NCBI RefSeq assembly: GCF_009467825.1
Contig: NZ_WIOK01000015.1
Coordinates: forward strand, 1 to 64,000
Length of the DNA: 64,000 nucleotides
Reading direction: 5' to 3'
From: Cyclobacterium xiamenense
GTDB taxonomy: Bacteria > Bacteroidota > Bacteroidia > Cytophagales > Cyclobacteriaceae
The first letter of the stretch is position 1, and each line of letters starts with the position of its first letter. The notes below the pieces were generated by a model. It made no database searches and was not told the DNA's origin. It worked only from the letters and a program-made list of their open reading frames with translations. The position numbers were made by a program, and so were the translations under genes. This document shows, piece by piece, positions 16,322 to 26,012 of this stretch.

Positions 16322-17560
16322 ATGAACAAATCCCCCCTTATTTTAGCTTTTCTCAGCATTTTAATCGTTGCTGCCGCTTGCTCTGAGCGTAAAAAACAGA
16401 ATCAAACCTTAGAAAATGTACCAACTAACTTCTTGCAGGATAAAACGTTTTTGGAAAAATACGATCCGGAACTTATCGAGCTGCGTACGGAGGACAAACA
16501 GGCCAGGGTACTGGTATCCCCCAACTACCAGGGCAAGGTGTTCACCTCCACCGCAGCAGGAGACGATGGAGAAAGCTTTGGCTGGATAAACTACGAGGCA
16601 TTTGAAGCCCCCCTGGACAAGCACATGAATGCCTATGGTGGCGAAAGCCGCCTATGGCTGGGACCGGAAGGAAACACCTTCTCTTTGTTCTTTGGACCAG
16701 GGAAAAAAATGGCATTTGAAAACTGGCATACGCCTGCGGCCATCGACCACGAGGCCTGGGAAAAAATCGCGGCGGGCCCGAAAGAAGTATCCCTGGCCAA
16801 ATCCACATCCATTACCAACTATCAGGGAACGGAGTTTTCCTTAAAAATATACCGGACCATTACCCTTCTGGAACCGGAAGGTATTTTAGCAAACACCGGA
16901 TTAACGGCCGATGACTCCTCCATCAACATGGTAGGATACGAAACCATCAATTCCATTCAAAATACCGGAGACTTTCCATGGACCCGAGAAACCGGAGCTC
17001 CCTGCATCTGGGTCTTGGATATGTTCAAACCCAGCCCGGAAACCACCATTGTGCTACCTCTCCAACCAAATGAAACAAAAGCAGGCCTCACCACCAACTA
17101 TTTCGGAACGATTCCGGAGGAAAGAATAGCCATCACCAACAACCACCTGTTCCTAAAGGCCGATGGCCAAAGCAGAGGGAAAGTAGGTGTCTCGCCCGAA
17201 AGAGCCCTTCCTATGGCCGGCAGCTACGATCCCCTCCAAAAAGTGTTGACGATTACTACCTTCGATATCGCTTCTGAATTGCCCTACCTCAATCAGGAAT
17301 GGAACACCGAAGCCGATCCTTTCAAAGGGGATGCCGTCAACGCCTACAACGACGGACCATTGGAGGATGGTAGCCAGATGGGGCCGTTTTACGAATTAGA
17401 GAGTGTTTCTCCTGCTGCCTTTCTTTCTCCGGGCGAAAGCATGGAGCATTTCCACCATGTTTACCACTTTACCGGAGAGGAAAGCACACTGGATGAAATC
17501 GCCCGGCAATTATTGGGAATTTCCATCGCTGAGATAAATGAGGTGTTTAATTCGAAATAG
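16322..17560 (+). CDS. Lipoprotein of unknown function (DUF6786-like)
   Basis: 412 residues from ATG 16322; an in-frame ATG at 16301 would add MTSNSPE ahead of the signal peptide. The signal peptide ends with a lipobox (IVAAAC, Cys near 20). The mature protein has conserved-looking segments LVSPNYQGKVFTSTA, GESRLWLGPEGNTFSLFFGPG and FYELESVSPAAFLSPGESMEHFHHVYHF, with a galactose-mutarotase-like beta-sandwich feel. I believe it belongs to DUF6786 but cannot confirm this. It is probably anchored to the outer membrane. No operon partner is evident. Confidence 0.7.
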   Translation: MNKSPLILAFLSILIVAAACSERKKQNQTLENVPTNFLQDKTFLEKYDPELIELRTEDKQARVLVSPNYQGKVFTSTAAGDDGESFGWINYEAFEAPLDKHMNAYGGESRLWLGPEGNTFSLFFGPGKKMAFENWHTPAAIDHEAWEKIAAGPKEVSLAKSTSITNYQGTEFSLKIYRTITLLEPEGILANTGLTADDSSINMVGYETINSIQNTGDFPWTRETGAPCIWVLDMFKPSPETTIVLPLQPNETKAGLTTNYFGTIPEERIAITNNHLFLKADGQSRGKVGVSPERALPMAGSYDPLQKVLTITTFDIASELPYLNQEWNTEADPFKGDAVNAYNDGPLEDGSQMGPFYELESVSPAAFLSPGESMEHFHHVYHFTGEESTLDEIARQLLGISIAEINEVFNSK

Positions 17561-17639
17561 GCTATTACTTTCAAGCTGATCCGCCCTGTAGCAAAATTTC
17601 ATCCTTACAGGTTACCTATTCAGGACTTCAAATCCAAGC

Positions 17640-18116
17640 TTAATTGATTTTTTCTGCCTTCAAAACTATATATTCTGGATCCAGATAGCGCAATATACGC
17701 CCTGGAAAATAACCATTACAATGGTATCGTGAACCAATGTTTTCCTCCGATATCTGATAGGAAAATTTCATTTTGAACATATCACGACTCTCTTCTGCCA
17801 GAAAACTGTGCCACTCCTGGGGAATAGCAAACATATCGGTTGGCACACCAAAAAGCATCAGGGTGTCGGGATTGGCACCAGTAGTAGCCACCAGATAGCC
17901 TTTGCCTTCTCCTTTGCTTGTTGTTACTGTAGCATCGCGAACGCAGGGGTGGTGCCCAATCAGGTACCCTTCGGCCTGAAAAACGGGTGTTTCATCATTG
18001 TCCTGGCATCCGCCAAGAATCGGTAAAAGAAAAACCATTCCTACCCAAATCAACCAATTGCCTGTAAAAACTGCATTAGGCTTGATCGTGAAAAGTCTAA
18101 TTTTCGGAATGGTCAT
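17640..18116 (-). CDS. Small lipoprotein of unknown function
   Basis: 158 residues. After a long N-terminus (~17 residues of charge and sequence before the hydrophobic core), the segment WLIWVGMVFLLPILGGC ends in a typical lipobox. The mature part (~120 residues) has three cysteines and a KGYLVATTG core, and matches no family I recognise. It overlaps the upstream lipoprotein gene by 20 bp, so the two are co-expressed. A start further in is possible. Confidence 0.6.
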   Translation of the reverse strand: MTIPKIRLFTIKPNAVFTGNWLIWVGMVFLLPILGGCQDNDETPVFQAEGYLIGHHPCVRDATVTTSKGEGKGYLVATTGANPDTLMLFGVPTDMFAIPQEWHSFLAEESRDMFKMKFSYQISEENIGSRYHCNGYFPGRILRYLDPEYIVLKAEKIN

Positions 18117-18525
18117 GACACCTGGTTTTAAAGATAGTTGAAATGGTAATAAACGGGGATGGTTCGCAAATGCTGTACTGTTTTCTGGGATACCCCCCGA
18201 TTCTGTATTGAAAATAGAAACTATTTCCAGCTAGAATATACTCCTCAAGTTCCATTCTATCAGGCAACTGGGAGAGAAAAAGGGTATCTACGCTGGCAAC
18301 TATGGAATTGGCGTAGGTCTCGGAATTGAACATTCCTTCCCAATTCATTGCGATATCACTTTCTCCCAAAATCTCAACGACCATACCCTCGCAATACGCC
18401 CCTGTATACCTCCCTTGAAGACAGACTTCTTCCAATTCTTTTTCCAAACAACCTCCAGCGCAAAAACCGACCAGAGCGAGCAGGATCAAAAGAACATAGC
18501 TATTCCCAATCGACTCCTTGTTCAT
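18097..18525 (-). CDS. Small lipoprotein of unknown function
   Basis: 142 residues with a clear signal peptide and lipobox (LVGFCAGGC). The mature domain begins LEKELEEVCLQGRYTGAYCEGMVVEILG and contains several cysteines. The 3' end overlaps the next gene by 20 bp, marking a two-gene unit. The gene pair resembles the small tandem lipoproteins frequent in Cyclobacteriaceae; no function can be assigned. Confidence 0.6.
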   Translation of the reverse strand: MNKESIGNSYVLLILLALVGFCAGGCLEKELEEVCLQGRYTGAYCEGMVVEILGESDIAMNWEGMFNSETYANSIVASVDTLFLSQLPDRMELEEYILAGNSFYFQYRIGGYPRKQYSICEPSPFITISTIFKTRCHDHSEN

Positions 18526-18888
18526 TTTTTTATCTGCTTAAAAACATCATTCGAATAAAATAGAAGAGCCTGATAAAGATCTGAATCAATGTACTAAATT
18601 TCACGCCCAATAAAGCCATTACGCATCAAGCGGTGAAAACGCTACATCTAAACCTTAATTACCCATCCATAAGAAATCAAGCCACAGGCTTAAATCGGAC
18701 TCTCGTTGTTGGTTTCCTAATCGCCAGGGCTGCCTATTTTTAGGATGGAAAATCTTAAGATCGCTACCCGAAAAAGTAGGCCCAATCCCGCTGTCGGTAG
18801 TTTCGATGCTAAGCCATAAAAAGCAGATGAGGTGGTAAGGGGGAATCGTGTACGTTCAAATAGCTTATCAGAGTTTGTAATTATGGCG
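18526..18888. other. Gap without a supported gene
   Basis: About 360 bases. It contains a short minus-strand frame (18717-18899) that I regard as noise, and scattered similarity (CGCTACCCG) to the region before the first Uma2 gene. Nothing else was recognised. Confidence 0.5.
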
Positions 18889-18914
18889 GTTTTGCCCAAA
18901 TCTATTTATCTTTA
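18889..18914 (+). promoter_or_regulatory. Conserved element upstream of Uma2 copy 2
   Basis: Nearly identical to 14147-14172. It ends 26 bp before the Uma2 ATG at 18941, a position compatible with a core promoter, as for copy 1. Confidence 0.5.
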
Positions 18915-18940
18915 TTAATCATCTTCGGTTTGCGCAAAAT

Positions 18941-19543
18941 ATGGAAAAGCCACCAGATAAAGTCAAAGAACCTTTTTCCGCATATGGTCACTATACCTAT
19001 GCGGATTACCTTTCCTGGCAGCTGGACGAGAGGATAGAGTTGATCCGGGGAGAGGTTTTTAAACAGGCAACGGCTGCTCCTAGAAGGGTGCATCAGGAAA
19101 TTTCTATGGTCCTTTCAAATAAACTGTATGAATTCCTAAAAGGAAAGACCTGCAAAGTGTACGTCGCCCCATTTGACGTGCGCCTTCCGGTTTCCTCCAG
19201 AAAGCATGAAGACATCGATACCCTGGTGCAGCCGGATCTTTGTGTGGTCTGCGATCCGGAGAAACTGGATGAGCTGGGCTGCGTGGGTGCCCCGGACCTG
19301 ATCGTTGAGATCCTCTCTCCGGGAAATAACAAGAAAGAGATTCAACTAAAATACGAAGTGTACGAAACCTCCGGTGTGAAGGAATACTGGGTGGTACATC
19401 CCGACGAACGTACCTTGCTGATCTATACCCTGGAAACCGGAAAATACCGTCCCTCCCGGCTGTTTACCCCGGGCGATCGGGTAAGTTCCCAGGCACTTCC
19501 GGGTTTTGAATTGGATCTGGATGAGGCGTTTGGCGAGTTGTAA
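18941..19543 (+). CDS. Uma2-family (DUF820) putative nuclease, copy 2
   Basis: 200 residues, paralogue of the gene at 14192. It shares the first ~15 residues (MEKPPDKVKEP), a diverged middle (RGEVFKQATAAPRRVHQEISM) and a nearly identical C-terminal half from DTLVQPDLCVVCDPEK to the end, with the same D, ExL and K catalytic positions. The near-identity of the distal half at DNA level suggests recent duplication or gene conversion limited to that half. Confidence 0.85.
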   Translation: MEKPPDKVKEPFSAYGHYTYADYLSWQLDERIELIRGEVFKQATAAPRRVHQEISMVLSNKLYEFLKGKTCKVYVAPFDVRLPVSSRKHEDIDTLVQPDLCVVCDPEKLDELGCVGAPDLIVEILSPGNNKKEIQLKYEVYETSGVKEYWVVHPDERTLLIYTLETGKYRPSRLFTPGDRVSSQALPGFELDLDEAFGEL

Positions 19544-19703
19544 ACCCGATTTCGGGTTGACAACTTTTGGCTTTACAGACAGCGTAGAAAAAGCCCCATA
19601 CCACTCGGTTCCTACCACGTGCGACCCTCGGCATTTTCCGAAATAACGGCTATCGTTATAACAATTTGAAAAAATTACGTAACTTTTTACATCTAAATAG
19701 CGG

Positions 19704-19711
19704 TATATTTG
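19704..19711 (+). promoter_or_regulatory. -7 box of the copper-efflux operon
   Basis: TATATTTG matches the Bacteroidota TAnnTTTG consensus, 65 bp before the first gene of the operon. No clear -33 TTTG was seen. A metal-responsive operator was not identified. Confidence 0.5.
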
Positions 19712-19776
19712 CTTACACCAGTAACTAAATCACCCGAAAATCAAAAATAGTGTTCATTTGTTGATCGGGTAATTGC

Positions 19777-20190
19777 ATGAAGGTCTTGAAAAACATAGCG
19801 TCCATTTTCCTTTCCCTATTGGTCGTACTCAGTTCCATGAGTTTTACGGTCAACGTACACCTGTGTATGGGAAAGGTGGAAAGCGTACGCGTACTGACCG
19901 ATGCGCCCGCCTGCGACATGCACCGCAAGTCCTGCCACGCACCGGAGCCGGACAAAAGTAGCAAGGAAGATTGCTGCGAGGATGAGCAACGAATCCTCCA
20001 CGGACAAGACGAGTTGAGCAAAGCCCCTGTTTTCCAGAAAACCCAACCCGAGCTTGTCGCTGTTCTGTCCCTGCTTGTTTCCTACGTTACTGCCGATACT
20101 GAACTACCGCTTTTTGAGGCAATGGAGGTCTACATCCCTCCACTCCTTCCCCGGGACATCCCGGTCCTCATTCAATCCTTCCTTATTTGA
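19777..20190 (+). CDS. HYC_CC_PP-type cysteine-rich protein
   Basis: 137 residues with an N-terminal signal or membrane segment (IASIFLSLLVVLSSMSF). The mature part has HLCMGK, CDM, SCH and DCCEDE and ends with IPPLLPRDIPVLIQSFLI. The H-x-C, CC and PP features are those of the Bacteroidota HYC_CC_PP family, usually found next to heavy-metal efflux genes. The cysteines and histidines suggest periplasmic metal binding or sensing (inference). It is first in the efflux operon, 126 bp before cusA. Confidence 0.7.
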   Translation: MKVLKNIASIFLSLLVVLSSMSFTVNVHLCMGKVESVRVLTDAPACDMHRKSCHAPEPDKSSKEDCCEDEQRILHGQDELSKAPVFQKTQPELVAVLSLLVSYVTADTELPLFEAMEVYIPPLLPRDIPVLIQSFLI

Positions 20191-20315
20191 TCCATTGATG
20201 TAAGTGGAATCCAGTCTGGATGTTTCCATCCTGACTGCCTGATTTCCCACGCCGTTCCTCTTCCAATCCGGGGAACCTTTTCGGCCATTTCCAACGATCA
20301 TCAACTAAGCGAAAA

Positions 20316-23300
20316 ATGCTCAATCGAATTATCAGGTTCTTTTTGGAGAACAAACTGGTTACCGTACTACTCCTGCTACTTATCATTGGCTGGGGGATCG
20401 CTACGGCACCCTTCAACTGGCAGATCGACTTCCTGCCCCGGGACCCCGTCCCGGTAGATGCCATTCCCGATATTGGCGAAAACCAACAAATCGTCTTTTC
20501 CGAATGGATGGGTCGCAGCCCGCAGGATGTGGAAGACCAGATCACCTATCCCTTGACCACCACCCTCTTGGGTTTGCCTGGTGTAAAAACCGTGCGCAGC
20601 AGCTCCGCGTTTGGGTTTTCCAGCATTTATATCCTCTTCGAGGAAGACATTGAATTCTACTGGAGCCGCTCCCGCATCCTGGAAAAACTAAATGCCCTAC
20701 CCGCCGGTCTTTTACCTGAAGGGGTGCAACCCCGGCTGGGTCCGGATGCCACGGCTCTGGGGCAGGTGTATTGGTACACCCTGGAGGGCAGGGATAAAGC
20801 CGGCAATCCGGCTGGCGGATGGGATCTGCATGAACTACGGGCCGTTCAGGATTTTACGATTCGCTACGCACTCAGCAGCGTTTCGGGGGTGGCAGAGGTG
20901 GCTTCGGTGGGAGGCTACATCAAGGAATACCAGGTAGATGTGGACCCTGCTGCGCTGAAAGCGCACAACATCGCCTTGACGGATGTGGTACAGGCGGTAA
21001 AAAACAGCAACCTGGACGTAGGTGCCAATACGATTGAAATCAACAAAGTGGATTATTTTGTCCGTGGCCTGGGCTATGTAGAACAACTCAGCGACCTGGA
21101 TGCCACCGTAGTGAAAGTCAGCGATAACGTACCCATACGGATTCAGGATGTGGCCCGGGTGACCATCGGTCCCCAACCACGAAACATGACCGGCATCCTG
21201 GACAAAGCAGGTGCCGAAGCAGTGGGCGGCGTGGTCATCGCCCGCTACGGAGAAAACCCACTCGCGGTCATACAGGGGGTAAAGGAAAAAATTGAACAAC
21301 TTTCCGAAAGCCTACCCAGCAAGACGCTGGAAGACGGCAGGGTTTCCCAGTTGACGATTGTCCCGTTTTACGACCGGACCGGACTCATTTACGAAACCCT
21401 GGGCACGCTCTATCAGGCCATCAGCTTGCAGGTTTTGATTTCTATTTTGGTGATCATGGTCATGGTGTACAATCTCCGGGCCTCGCTGTTGATTTCGGCC
21501 CTGCTACCCCTTTCGGTCCTGATGTGCTTTATCTTTATGAAATACCTGAACGTCGACGCGAATATAGTCGCCCTTTCCGGTATTGCCATTGCCATTGGCA
21601 CCATGGTGGACCTGGGGATCATTTTGAATGAAAACATCCTGCGCCACCTCAACGAATCCGATCCTGCCGAATCCAAACTAAAGATCATCTATACCGCCAC
21701 CACCGAGGTAGCCTCTGCCATACTGACGGCGGTAAGTACGACCATTATCAGTTTTCTTCCGGTTTTCACGCTAGAAGCAGCTGAAGGAAAACTATTTGGC
21801 CCCCTTGCCTATACCAAGACTTTTGCGCTGATCGCTGCCGTTATTTTTACCTTACTTATCATGCCGGCTTTTAGCCATTGGGTATTTTCCATACGCAAAG
21901 GATCCGGAAAATCCGCCCGGATAGTCAATGGTATTCTGCTGATTTCAGGGATTCTCACCTGGATATTTGTCTGGTCCTGGGCGGGATGGGTGCTTATTGG
22001 TTTTGGACTAATCAACCTGGCCCTTCATTATTTCCCGGAAAAGGTGGAACCCTGGCGGAATTTCCTAAAGGTGGGCTTCACCTTGCTTTCCATCGCCTGG
22101 CTTCTTGCCGGAGAATGGATGCCCCTGGGCGTATTGCGCAGCCAATTGACCAATTTTCTGTTTATCTCCGTTATTATCGGTCTGGTGCTGGGTGCCTTCC
22201 TGCTGTTCCTGCACTACTACTCCCGCATCCTGAGCTGGTGTCTGGACAACAAAGGAAAATTTATAGCAGGTCCCCTGCTGGTTTTATTGACCGGAATTAC
22301 CATTTGGCTGGGTTTTGACCGCACCTTTTCCCTGGTACCAACGGCCCTGGAAAAAATTGGCTTGGATATTCGGGACGGTTCCGCTTGGAAAAACATGACG
22401 GCTACTTTCCCCGGCCTGGGGGAGGAGTTTATGCCCAGCCTGGACGAAGGCACCTTTCTCCTAATGCCGACCTCCATGCCCCATGCCGGGGTGGAAGCCA
22501 ACCGGGAAATCCTTCAAAAACTGGACATGCTGGTCAACGCCATCCCGGAGGTGGAAATGGTGGTAGGAAAAGCAGGTCGGGCAGAAACGGCCATTGACCC
22601 CGCTCCCATGACCATGTTTGAAAACACCATCCAATACAAAAGCGAATACGCTAGCGATGAAAATGGCGAACGACTCCGATTCAAGGTGGACGATGAAAAT
22701 CGCTTCCTCCTGGAAAACGGAGAAACCTACGACCCGGAATCCAATCAGCCGGAAAACGTTTCGCTTTCCCAGCTGATTCCGGATCCGAAAGGAGCTTATT
22801 TCAGGCAATGGCGGGCGCACATTCAGCGTCCGGATGATATCTGGGATGAAATCGTAGCAAGGATTACGATACCAGGCGTCACGTCCTCTCCCAAGCTTCA
22901 GCCCATCGAGACCCGGCTGATCATGCTGCAAACCGGCATGCGGGCACCCATGGGAATCAAGGTGTACGGTCCCGATCTGGAGACCATTGAAGCCTTTGGT
23001 TTTGAACTGGAAAAATACCTAAAGGAGGTCCCTTCGGTCAAAAAAGAGGCGGTCTTTGCCGATCGGGTGGTGGGCAAACCCTACCTGGAAATTGACATTG
23101 ACCGGGAGAAAATCAGCCGGTACGGATTGACGGTTGGCGAGATGCAGGATTTTATTCAGACCGCCATTGGAGGCATGCAAATCAGCACTACCGTGGAAGG
23201 CAGGGAGCGCTACCCAATCCGGGTGCGCTATGCCCGGGAGTACCGGGACGATCCCACGGCTATCGAAAACCTGCAGGTACCCACGCCTGGAGGCGCCTAC

Positions 23301-24134
23301 CTTCCCCTGAGTCAGCTGGCTTCCATAAGCTACCGTCCCGGACCGGGGATGATCAAAAGCGAGGATAGCTTTTTGGTAGGGTATGTTTTACTGGATAAAA
23401 TGCCCGGCTTCGCCGAAGTGACGGTGGTGGAAGATGCGCAGAACCACCTGCGGGAAAAAATCGATAAGGATGAGCTGAAAGTCCCTTCCGGTGTGCGGTA
23501 TGAATTTTCCGGCAATTACGAAAACCAGATCCGGGCAGAGAAGCGGCTGTCCCTGGTCATTCCCCTGTCCCTGATCATCATCTTTCTGATCCTGTATTTC
23601 CAGTTCCGCTCCGCTTTCACCTCGCTGTTTGTATTTGCCGGCATCGCCCTGGCCTTTGCCGGGGGATTTCTGATGCTGTGGCTGTACGGGCAAGGTTGGT
23701 TTATGGACGTGGACATCCTGGGCACCTCCATGCGGGAGCTGTTCCAGATGAAGACCTACAACTTAAGCGTAGCGGTATGGGTCGGTTTTATTGCCTTGTT
23801 TGGGATTGCTACGGATGATGGGGTGGTCATGGCTACCTACCTGGACCAGAGCTTTAAAAAGTACCAGCCGGATACCATTAGGGAAGTCCGGAAAGCGGTC
23901 ATGGAAGCCGGACAGAAACGCATTCTGCCCTGCCTGATGACCAGTTCCACTACACTGTTGGCCCTCTTGCCCATACTCAGCTCTTCCGGCCGGGGGTCCG
24001 ATATCATGATTCCCATGGCCCTTCCCGCATTTGGGGGCATGTCCATCGCCCTGCTGACGCTGTTTTTGGTTCCCGTGCTGTATTGCTGGAGAGCGGAGAG
24101 CAAGGTCAGTCAGGAAGGAGTTACAAAGGCTTGA
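20316..24134 (+). CDS. cusA: CusA/CzcA-family heavy-metal RND efflux pump
   Basis: 1272 residues, longer than the usual ~1040 because of an insertion of extra hydrophobic and linker sequence near the middle (~530-680). It begins MLNRIIRFFLENKLVTVLLLLL and follows the RND layout: TM1, periplasmic porter domain, TM2-6, a second porter domain and TM8-12. The proton-relay region GIAIAIGTMVDLGIILNEN keeps the Asp of heavy-metal pumps. MPTSMPHAGVEANREILQKLD and METIQY-like segments match CusA. It exports Cu(I)/Ag(I) across the outer membrane together with the CusB and TolC-type proteins encoded downstream. The cusA symbol rests on family and neighbours; related CzcA/SilA assignments remain possible. 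Confidence 0.9.
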   Translation: MLNRIIRFFLENKLVTVLLLLLIIGWGIATAPFNWQIDFLPRDPVPVDAIPDIGENQQIVFSEWMGRSPQDVEDQITYPLTTTLLGLPGVKTVRSSSAFGFSSIYILFEEDIEFYWSRSRILEKLNALPAGLLPEGVQPRLGPDATALGQVYWYTLEGRDKAGNPAGGWDLHELRAVQDFTIRYALSSVSGVAEVASVGGYIKEYQVDVDPAALKAHNIALTDVVQAVKNSNLDVGANTIEINKVDYFVRGLGYVEQLSDLDATVVKVSDNVPIRIQDVARVTIGPQPRNMTGILDKAGAEAVGGVVIARYGENPLAVIQGVKEKIEQLSESLPSKTLEDGRVSQLTIVPFYDRTGLIYETLGTLYQAISLQVLISILVIMVMVYNLRASLLISALLPLSVLMCFIFMKYLNVDANIVALSGIAIAIGTMVDLGIILNENILRHLNESDPAESKLKIIYTATTEVASAILTAVSTTIISFLPVFTLEAAEGKLFGPLAYTKTFALIAAVIFTLLIMPAFSHWVFSIRKGSGKSARIVNGILLISGILTWIFVWSWAGWVLIGFGLINLALHYFPEKVEPWRNFLKVGFTLLSIAWLLAGEWMPLGVLRSQLTNFLFISVIIGLVLGAFLLFLHYYSRILSWCLDNKGKFIAGPLLVLLTGITIWLGFDRTFSLVPTALEKIGLDIRDGSAWKNMTATFPGLGEEFMPSLDEGTFLLMPTSMPHAGVEANREILQKLDMLVNAIPEVEMVVGKAGRAETAIDPAPMTMFENTIQYKSEYASDENGERLRFKVDDENRFLLENGETYDPESNQPENVSLSQLIPDPKGAYFRQWRAHIQRPDDIWDEIVARITIPGVTSSPKLQPIETRLIMLQTGMRAPMGIKVYGPDLETIEAFGFELEKYLKEVPSVKKEAVFADRVVGKPYLEIDIDREKISRYGLTVGEMQDFIQTAIGGMQISTTVEGRERYPIRVRYAREYRDDPTAIENLQVPTPGGAYLPLSQLASISYRPGPGMIKSEDSFLVGYVLLDKMPGFAEVTVVEDAQNHLREKIDKDELKVPSGVRYEFSGNYENQIRAEKRLSLVIPLSLIIIFLILYFQFRSAFTSLFVFAGIALAFAGGFLMLWLYGQGWFMDVDILGTSMRELFQMKTYNLSVAVWVGFIALFGIATDDGVVMATYLDQSFKKYQPDTIREVRKAVMEAGQKRILPCLMTSSTTLLALLPILSSSGRGSDIMIPMALPAFGGMSIALLTLFLVPVLYCWRAESKVSQEGVTKA

Positions 24135-24179
24135 TTGGAAATTGAAGGTGAGATATGTGACACTGTAAAAAGAATACCA

Positions 24180-24293
24180 ATGATACAAAAACTGAAAGAT
24201 TTAGAGGTGTTTGAATGGAGCCGATCTTTTCCTAAGGAAGAAGTTTATACATCGCAACTAATAGGTGAAATGATCAAAAACCAGCAGAAATAA
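24180..24293 (+). pseudogene. Remnant of a four-helix-bundle (S23-like) gene
   Basis: A 37-codon frame beginning MIQKLKDLEVFEWSR, then SFPKEEVYTSQLIGEM. These match the first helix (LEVFxWSRxFPKEE) and the start of the second in the standalone four-helix-bundle family; the remaining ~75 residues are gone. It ends TAATG, overlapping the ATG of the TolC-type gene by one base, so it may still couple translation to that gene. It is too short for the standard length cut-off, and I regard it as a decayed copy. Confidence 0.55.
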
Positions 24294-25621
24294 TGGAAAA
24301 GCGCATAAAATTTAGTGAAAGGAAGGTGTCGGATAGCAACTGGCAGCGCCTGCTGAAGCGGTTCGGTAGCCTGGTGTTTTTGGCATGGGTCGTCGGGCAC
24401 ACACTCCAGGGGCAGACGCTGGAGGAGTACGTGCAGCTCGCCCTGGAAAACAACCTCGAACTTAAGGCTTACGACCGGGACTACCAGGCCAGCCTGGAGA
24501 CGGTTTCCCAGTCGGGTGTCCTGCCCGATCCGGAATTCAGTGCGGGGGTTTTTCCGGCTCCCATGGATCGGCTAATGGGCCGGCAGCACGCCGACCTGCA
24601 GCTCATGCAGTCCTTTCCCTGGTTTGGAACCCTGGGTACCCAAAAAGAGGTGGCCAACCAACAGGCACTTGCCACTTTTCAGGAATTCCGGGGAGCTAGA
24701 AACCAATTGATCTACCGGGTAAAATCGGCATGGTACCAACTCTACCGGCGCCAGGAAGAAATTCGGATTACCGAGGCGCATGCTGCCATTCTGAATCGAT
24801 TGGAACGCCTGGCATTGGTCCGCTTCCAATCTCAGGGGGCTACGGTAAACCCCGCTCCGGGATCCGGAAGGTCCGCCGGCATGAGCGGCGTGTTACGGCT
24901 AAAAATGGAAATCAACGAACTTGAAACCAGCCTGGCCAATCTCAAAAGCACGCAGCAGGGCTTGATCGAAGCCTTTAACCAGTTACTCAACCGGGACCCG
25001 GGAGAAGCGGTATCCCTACCCGATACCTTACCCGCGACAAATCTCCCCGAAGAACTCACGGAAAATCCAGAAATCCTTACCGGAGCGCATCCCCGGCTGA
25101 AACAACTGGAAGCCACCGAGTCCGCCCTGCAGTACCAAACGGAACTACGGGGATTGAAGGGAAAACCCATGATGGGCGCAGGGATTAGTTACATGCCCTT
25201 TAGCCCAAGGCTGGAAAACGGAATGCCCATGGGCGGACGGGACATGGTCATGCCCATGGTCAAAATCAGCCTTCCTATTTACCGAAAAAAATACCAGGCA
25301 TTGCAGCAAGAAAGCAAATACCGGGAAGAGGCGATCCGTCAACGTAAAGAAAATACGGGCAACGAATTACTCGCTCAGTGGAGTCAAACGCGTAGCGACT
25401 GGGAAAATGCGGAACGCTCGGTAGCCCTCTATCAGGAACAGATTCGCCTGGCGAACCAAACCCTGGAATTGCTGACCAATGCCTATGCAAACAACGAAGG
25501 TGATTTTGAGGCCCTACTGGAAACCCAGCGAAAAGTACTGGATTACCGGTTCAAGTTGCTCGCCACCATCGTCGACCTGCACCTGCTGGAAGCACGGTTT
25601 GAAAATTTGGCCGGCTTGTAA
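24293..25621 (+). CDS. TolC-family outer-membrane efflux protein
   Basis: 442 residues with a hydrophobic N-terminal signal (LVFLAWVVGHTLQGQ). The TolC repeats follow: TLEEYVQLALENNLELKAYDRDY, then a helical hairpin, and a second LKQLEATESALQYQTELRGL half. LPDPEFSAGVFPAPM and FPWFGTLGTQKEVANQQALA are typical of CusC/CzcC-like proteins of Bacteroidota. It forms the outer-membrane channel for CusA/CusB. The start shares a base with the stop of the preceding remnant. Confidence 0.85.
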   Translation: MEKRIKFSERKVSDSNWQRLLKRFGSLVFLAWVVGHTLQGQTLEEYVQLALENNLELKAYDRDYQASLETVSQSGVLPDPEFSAGVFPAPMDRLMGRQHADLQLMQSFPWFGTLGTQKEVANQQALATFQEFRGARNQLIYRVKSAWYQLYRRQEEIRITEAHAAILNRLERLALVRFQSQGATVNPAPGSGRSAGMSGVLRLKMEINELETSLANLKSTQQGLIEAFNQLLNRDPGEAVSLPDTLPATNLPEELTENPEILTGAHPRLKQLEATESALQYQTELRGLKGKPMMGAGISYMPFSPRLENGMPMGGRDMVMPMVKISLPIYRKKYQALQQESKYREEAIRQRKENTGNELLAQWSQTRSDWENAERSVALYQEQIRLANQTLELLTNAYANNEGDFEALLETQRKVLDYRFKLLATIVDLHLLEARFENLAGL

Positions 25622-25658
25622 TAATGGTTTAATGATAGAATGATTTGATTATCTGATT

Positions 25659-26012
25659 ATGGAAAAAAGAAATGAAATACTGGAGCTGAGTTTTGATTTT
25701 GCATTAAAAATCATTGAATACACGGAGATCCTTGAAGAAAAGAGAAAGTATGTGATTGCCCGACAGTTGCTAAAAAGCGGCACTTCCATTGGAGCCAATA
25801 TTAGGGAAGCACAAAATGCACATAGTCGTAAAGATTTTGTAGCTAAATGCATCATCGCCATAAAGGAAGCAGATGAAACAGAATATTGGCTATTGCTTTG
25901 TTCTCGGAGTAAAAATTACCCGGACCCTGAAACTCTTCTTGTGGAAATAGTATCTCTGAAAAAAATCCTGTCAAAGATTATTTCTTCCACCATTAAAAAC
26001 ATGAAATCATGA
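25659..26012 (+). CDS. Four-helix-bundle protein (S23/IVS family)
   Basis: 117 residues, the normal length for the family. Signature segments are LSFDFALKIIEYTEIL, IARQLLKSGTSIGANIREAQNA and FVAKCIIAIKEADETEYWLLL. Known relatives occur inside 23S rRNA intervening sequences and as solo genes; their function is unknown. Its stop overlaps the cusB ATG as ATGA (26009-26012), so it is built into the efflux operon. Base composition is more AT-rich than in the flanking genes, consistent with insertion. Confidence 0.85.
   Translation: MEKRNEILELSFDFALKIIEYTEILEEKRKYVIARQLLKSGTSIGANIREAQNAHSRKDFVAKCIIAIKEADETEYWLLLCSRSKNYPDPETLLVEIVSLKKILSKIISSTIKNMKS

Noticed and set aside
16147-16359. 70-codon minus-strand gene
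   Set aside because: It overlaps the start of the lipoprotein gene; the peptide is plausible but there is no support beyond an open frame.
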